DNA of 64,000 bases from Lethocerus indicus (Eukaryota > Arthropoda > Insecta > Hemiptera > Belostomatidae). Below the pieces are notes generated by a model. It did no database searches, had not been told where the DNA came from, and saw nothing but the letters and a program-made list of their open reading frames with translations. Position numbers and translations under genes: made by a program. The DNA lies in contig JACDQD010000003.1 in NCBI GenBank assembly GCA_019843655.1, positions 30,244,224-30,308,223 on the forward strand. Reading direction: 5' to 3'. Below, one piece after another: positions 60,422 to 64,000 of this stretch (position 1 is its first letter; the number at the start of each line of letters is the position of its first letter).

Positions 60422-62864
60422 ATTCGGCTTGTACGGTTTTGGCATTGAACCTGACGGGTGGAGCCCCCTCCTCCACCCAGCAGATGCAGTTCGCTCCAAG
60501 TGCGCCGCCGCAACAACGGCCCCATTACCAATCTCTCCCACTCGAAAATATCTGGCCCACGTGGCCCCGCCAACCTCAAGCGGTATGCAGCGTTTCCACC
60601 GAATTAGTCCAGGTACACGACAATGCCTCAAATCGCGTTTGAAACCGGGTCCAATCGAGGAACTGAATGAATAATACGTACGCGAAAATTATAATTGGAG
60701 CCGAAAAAAAATTTCAATAAATAAAACGCGATCAATAAATTCAATAAATATTGTGATCACCTCCAGTAATATGATCTGGACAAGGTTTCAGAACTTGTGA
60801 TCATTTTTGATATCTCGCCGCTTAATTCTCGTGCATGCACTTCAACACGATAGTCGTTGTTTCATTGTCCAGTTCGTTAGTGTTATATTCAATTACATGG
60901 AAATTTGCACTATTGCTAATACAAATGCGATAAAAAATGATTAGCGCTTGTTAATTTAGTAGAATTTTAAAATTTCGAAATGTCAGTTTCGAAATTTTCA
61001 AACTGGCCTATAATGAATTCGCGCCGATCGAAGCCCGACCATGCGATGTATTGTTTGTGTATCGATTCCGCAGTTTTCCCAGCGGACTACGATCGAGTGG
61101 CAACGTGCGAACAGTTAATTGCGGCCCGCTATTTCATCGGCCGCGACATCCCGGTAAAAGTGCTTTTCACCAATCCTTCCGATTTGAAGAAATTTCGAAG
61201 ACCGAAGGGGGAGAGGGGTGAAAGAAGTACCGACTTGTTCTTCACCGTCGTAAACTTGGCACCCCGAAAGATATCGAAACGACCCGCGCAAGGCCGTTCG
61301 GCCCGAAGAGTCTCCTCGAACGTTGGACAATCCTGCTGGACAATCGCATTTTTACAAATTCGAAAATTGACAACTGGAATCTAAGCAACGGTATAAAACA
61401 AACATATTTTTAACTTACCTCAGTGTTCACAATTTCAACGGTTTGGCGCAATAACAAATTCCTACCGCGTTAACCGCTAGATGGTAGAAGACCGCATTCT
61501 GCATCGTTTTTTTAGTGCTAACTCGATGGCAGAGATTGAGACCACGACGGTGGACAAATGAATCATTTCGGAGGTTAATTTTTGAGAACCAATCACCAGA
61601 CAGTCTCTGTCCGAAATTCTTCCTGACGAACATCCGAGGTTCGGACTGCACCTGTGCTTCGGACGCTTCGGATAAGCAGCCTAATACAGTTGGTACATCC
61701 TCAACAACCCACGGCGGCTGGTCCTTTATCCTCGATTTCTAAACTTTCCTCTTCTTCGTCGCGACAGTGGAACGATGGACAAAAACCCTTCCTGCGAATT
61801 GTCCGAGCGCCGTTTCGAAAAGCGTTCCGACGCCCACAGCTGTCACTCTTCGGGCTTCATCTTACCCAGCCCAATATATACAATTGTGGTAGATCGAGGC
61901 GCTGTAGTTGGTCCATTCCTTTTTTAGATCTGTGTCTAACTCTAAAAGCTGGCCGCCGCCGCCGTCCTTGATCGGCTGGCCCCTCCCTCCGCGACCTCTC
62001 AACAACGCATCAATTTATCGCCGCGCACACCAATCAAACTGGAATTGAACAGGGAGAGCCGATCATCGATCGGCGTATATTAAGATCTACAACGGCCTTA
62101 TTCGGTCCAAAGCCGGACGGGGGCCCACACATCGCCGATAGAAACGGCCACTTCCTCGTGTCGACTGTGTATGTGTTTACTCCCATATGCGGGTACAATC
62201 ATTATTGTACGGTGCAGTAACTGTGCAGACAGGATTCCCTACCGCCGTGACCTACTGGCGAAAAGCGTGGATGCCGAAACTTATCTAGACAAAGCGGATC
62301 ACGAGAACCGTCGCCGGTGAAGCATCATGTCAGCACACAGTGGTCGGCGCGGAATAACGCCACTGACCGGTCTCGCTTAAGGACAGACATGAGAGTGGAG
62401 GTACCTCCATATGCCTGGTAGAGTTAGATTTTCGAGTGATTAGTTGTTTTCGCGCGATTAGTGCGATCTGCTTCAGCAGCACCACGTGTATTCCGCCATT
62501 ATGTTTCTTCATTGCATCCCATCTGTAAGTATCCCATTGCATACTATAAGTGTTGTCCCATTTTAGCCCACCGATATTATCCCTTAAGCCAACATCTGCT
62601 CTTAGATAAGTTAGGAATTATTACTTTTTAAACACCAAAAGAATTTCCTTAGAGTTTTCCAGAATATTTCTTCGATATACACGGACAGGATACAACCGAA
62701 ATGCGTCCTTTCTAATATATACTATATAAGGAAAACAGAATAACCCTTTCTCTGCAAGGGTTGATAAAATTACCCAATTCACATGAAGGTCGGTAAACAT
62801 TTTAGTTAAACTGAAGTACAAAACTTCTACTAACGTGAAACGATTAAACTGAACACTTCACTTG

Positions 62865-62925
62865 AGAAGTTTGGCGACTGCTGGGGTTGAACCCGGATGC
62901 GGCCCCGAAGTCCATTCCGGTTTTT
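62865..62925 (-). repeat. tRNA-like fragment
   Basis: On the minus strand GCATCCGGGTTCAACCCCAGCAG resembles a T-arm and 3' acceptor side, preceded by GGACTTCGGGGCC. The 5' half is not tRNA-like. Confidence 0.35.
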
Positions 62926-63422
62926 TTTTACCGAGAGGTTACAAGTTCATAAATTATTTATTTTTCTTCAAATACACGTAGAGTCTCGTAGAAAATATAC
63001 TAATGTTCCATACCGGCCCGCGGGTCTTTCTACATTTATATACACGAAATATTAGGTCTAAATATGCTCGGGAACATTGCAATAATAAAACCCCGAGAAG
63101 TTGCAACACTACTAGTTATCACGAGCGCCCACTCTCTCTCACATAACGTGTACGCCACTTTGTTTCACTGCACTGTTCACAATAATTGGTACCGGTCGGG
63201 TGTACACTTGAGGCGCTGTGGACAGTATACGACCGGCCGTTGGAGCTGTAGTAATAACACTGTTGAAAAACTCGCTCGAACTGGCTCATTCATAGTGTAA
63301 AATACAAGGTGCGGGACCGAATTGATTGTGCGTGTGAAGTTCATTCTCGGGTACACTATAATAATATGTTTGAGTATCTGTTTTGCGGGGAATGCGGGAG
63401 TTTAGAATACCGCCTTTTGTTG

Positions 63423-63451
63423 GCCCGGTTTCGGCCTTTCGTCGTCTTCAG
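63423..63451 (-). repeat. Hammerhead-like core, copy E
   Basis: On the minus strand it reads CTGAAGA, C, GAC, GAAA, GGCC, GAAACCGGG. The CUGANGA box and GCCGAAACCGG are intact; the stem is weakened by a G-to-A-type change. Confidence 0.45.
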
Positions 63452-64000
63452 TAGGCCTCTTTGTTTCGTATCTGTCATATCCTGTCTGCACGGTCACTGC
63501 TTCACTTTCACTGCCGTAATGGTAGAATATATCATTTCGTCCTTTTTAGATTCCCAATTCGCAGATTGGAAAACAAGAAAAAACATGATACGGCGGAGTG
63601 ACAACTGTTTATACGGTTCGTGAATTTTACCGGTCTTTAAGGTGAAGAAAACTACTGTATAAAAATTGTATAATAAAGTTTTTTGTAGATTCATTGTCGA
63701 GAGGTGCCCTGCAGCCGGTACCGCGGGTAAATTCCGCGAAATTGTCTTTCATATCGCCGCACCCCTCCCTCTCACAGATCTAGAATTCAAAGTATTTTGT
63801 TATTGCCGAGTAGAATTTTATTTTCTGGGCCGCCATTGGGGTGGCCCGACAATGAGGCGCGCGCGTTCTCCCGCTCTCGTGGAGCCGCGAGCAAAAAAAT
63901 CGGAAAGGAATTTTAGTGCCCGCAGCAGGTTGGGGGAGAGGGGCGGCGGCGGCGGTCATGAAGGAGGGGGTGGAACAAGGTAAAAGGAGGAGGGGGTATT

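Larger units (their letters stand above)
53576..64000. other. Gene-free right flank
   Basis: There is no supportable gene. The composition returns to the more balanced, CpG-containing texture of the left flank. It holds tRNA-like fragments (57.05, 58.93, 62.88 kb), a CCACTA minisatellite (57.28 kb), pyrimidine/purine runs (58.8 and 60.37 kb) and a hammerhead-like core at 63.4 kb. The longest open frame (60980-61384) has no recognisable domain. Confidence 0.6.

Noticed and set aside
60980..61384. Plus-strand open frame of 134 codons
   Set aside because: No recognisable domain, no supporting splice sites or neighbours, and length within chance for this composition.

Overview
This is nuclear DNA of an insect. 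The evidence is spliced genes with GT-AG introns, insect-like protein sequences, long AT-rich introns and many small dispersed repeats. I cannot resolve the order from the sequence. Four complete protein-coding genes can be assembled exon by exon with consistent reading phase. They all lie between about 21.4 and 53.6 kb.

Gene block. (1) Enhancer of Polycomb, E(Pc): minus strand, 12 coding exons from 39923 down to 21404, about 805 aa, the scaffold subunit of the NuA4/Tip60 histone acetyltransferase. (2) Head-to-head with it, 426 bp away: a D-2-hydroxyacid dehydrogenase of the glyoxylate/hydroxypyruvate reductase (GhrA-like) type, plus strand, 6 exons, 40350-45275, 329 aa, with all catalytic residues. 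(3) Convergent with that gene: Translin, minus strand, 5 exons, 48351 down to 46401, 246 aa, partner of Trax in the C3PO endoribonuclease. (4) Head-to-head with Translin, only 72 bp between start codons: a DRC9/IQCG-like dynein regulatory complex protein, plus strand, 8 exons, 48424-53575, 366 aa, ending in an IQ motif. The block thus has two divergent promoter regions and one convergent 3' region. The genes share no obvious pathway (chromatin, metabolism, RNA processing, cilia).

Flanks. Bases 1 to about 12.7 kb and about 53.6 to 64 kb hold no gene I can support. They look markedly less AT-rich and richer in CpG, G-runs and C-runs than the gene block. They carry diverged repeats: a two-copy SINE-like family, tRNA-like T-arm fragments, an old tandem duplication, and microsatellites. 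From about 12.7 to 21.4 kb the sequence is AT-rich and holds the 3' flank of E(Pc), a miRNA-like hairpin at 19.3 kb, and a CpG-rich island at 16.5-17.4 kb.

Most interesting signal. A dispersed family carries a core reading CUGAAGA, a short G/C stem, GAAA, CCGGUC. Six to eight copies or partial copies occur on both strands (2.7, 36.4, 43.7, 44.1, 51.7, 53.2, 53.3 and 63.4 kb). The core resembles a compact hammerhead ribozyme of the kind carried by Penelope-like retroelements. One intron holds a palindromic arrangement with arms of about 110 bp. Another copy ends about 40 bp before the last exon of the DRC9 gene. A second notable element is a 20-bp AT-rich minisatellite bounded by inverted ends inside an E(Pc) intron.
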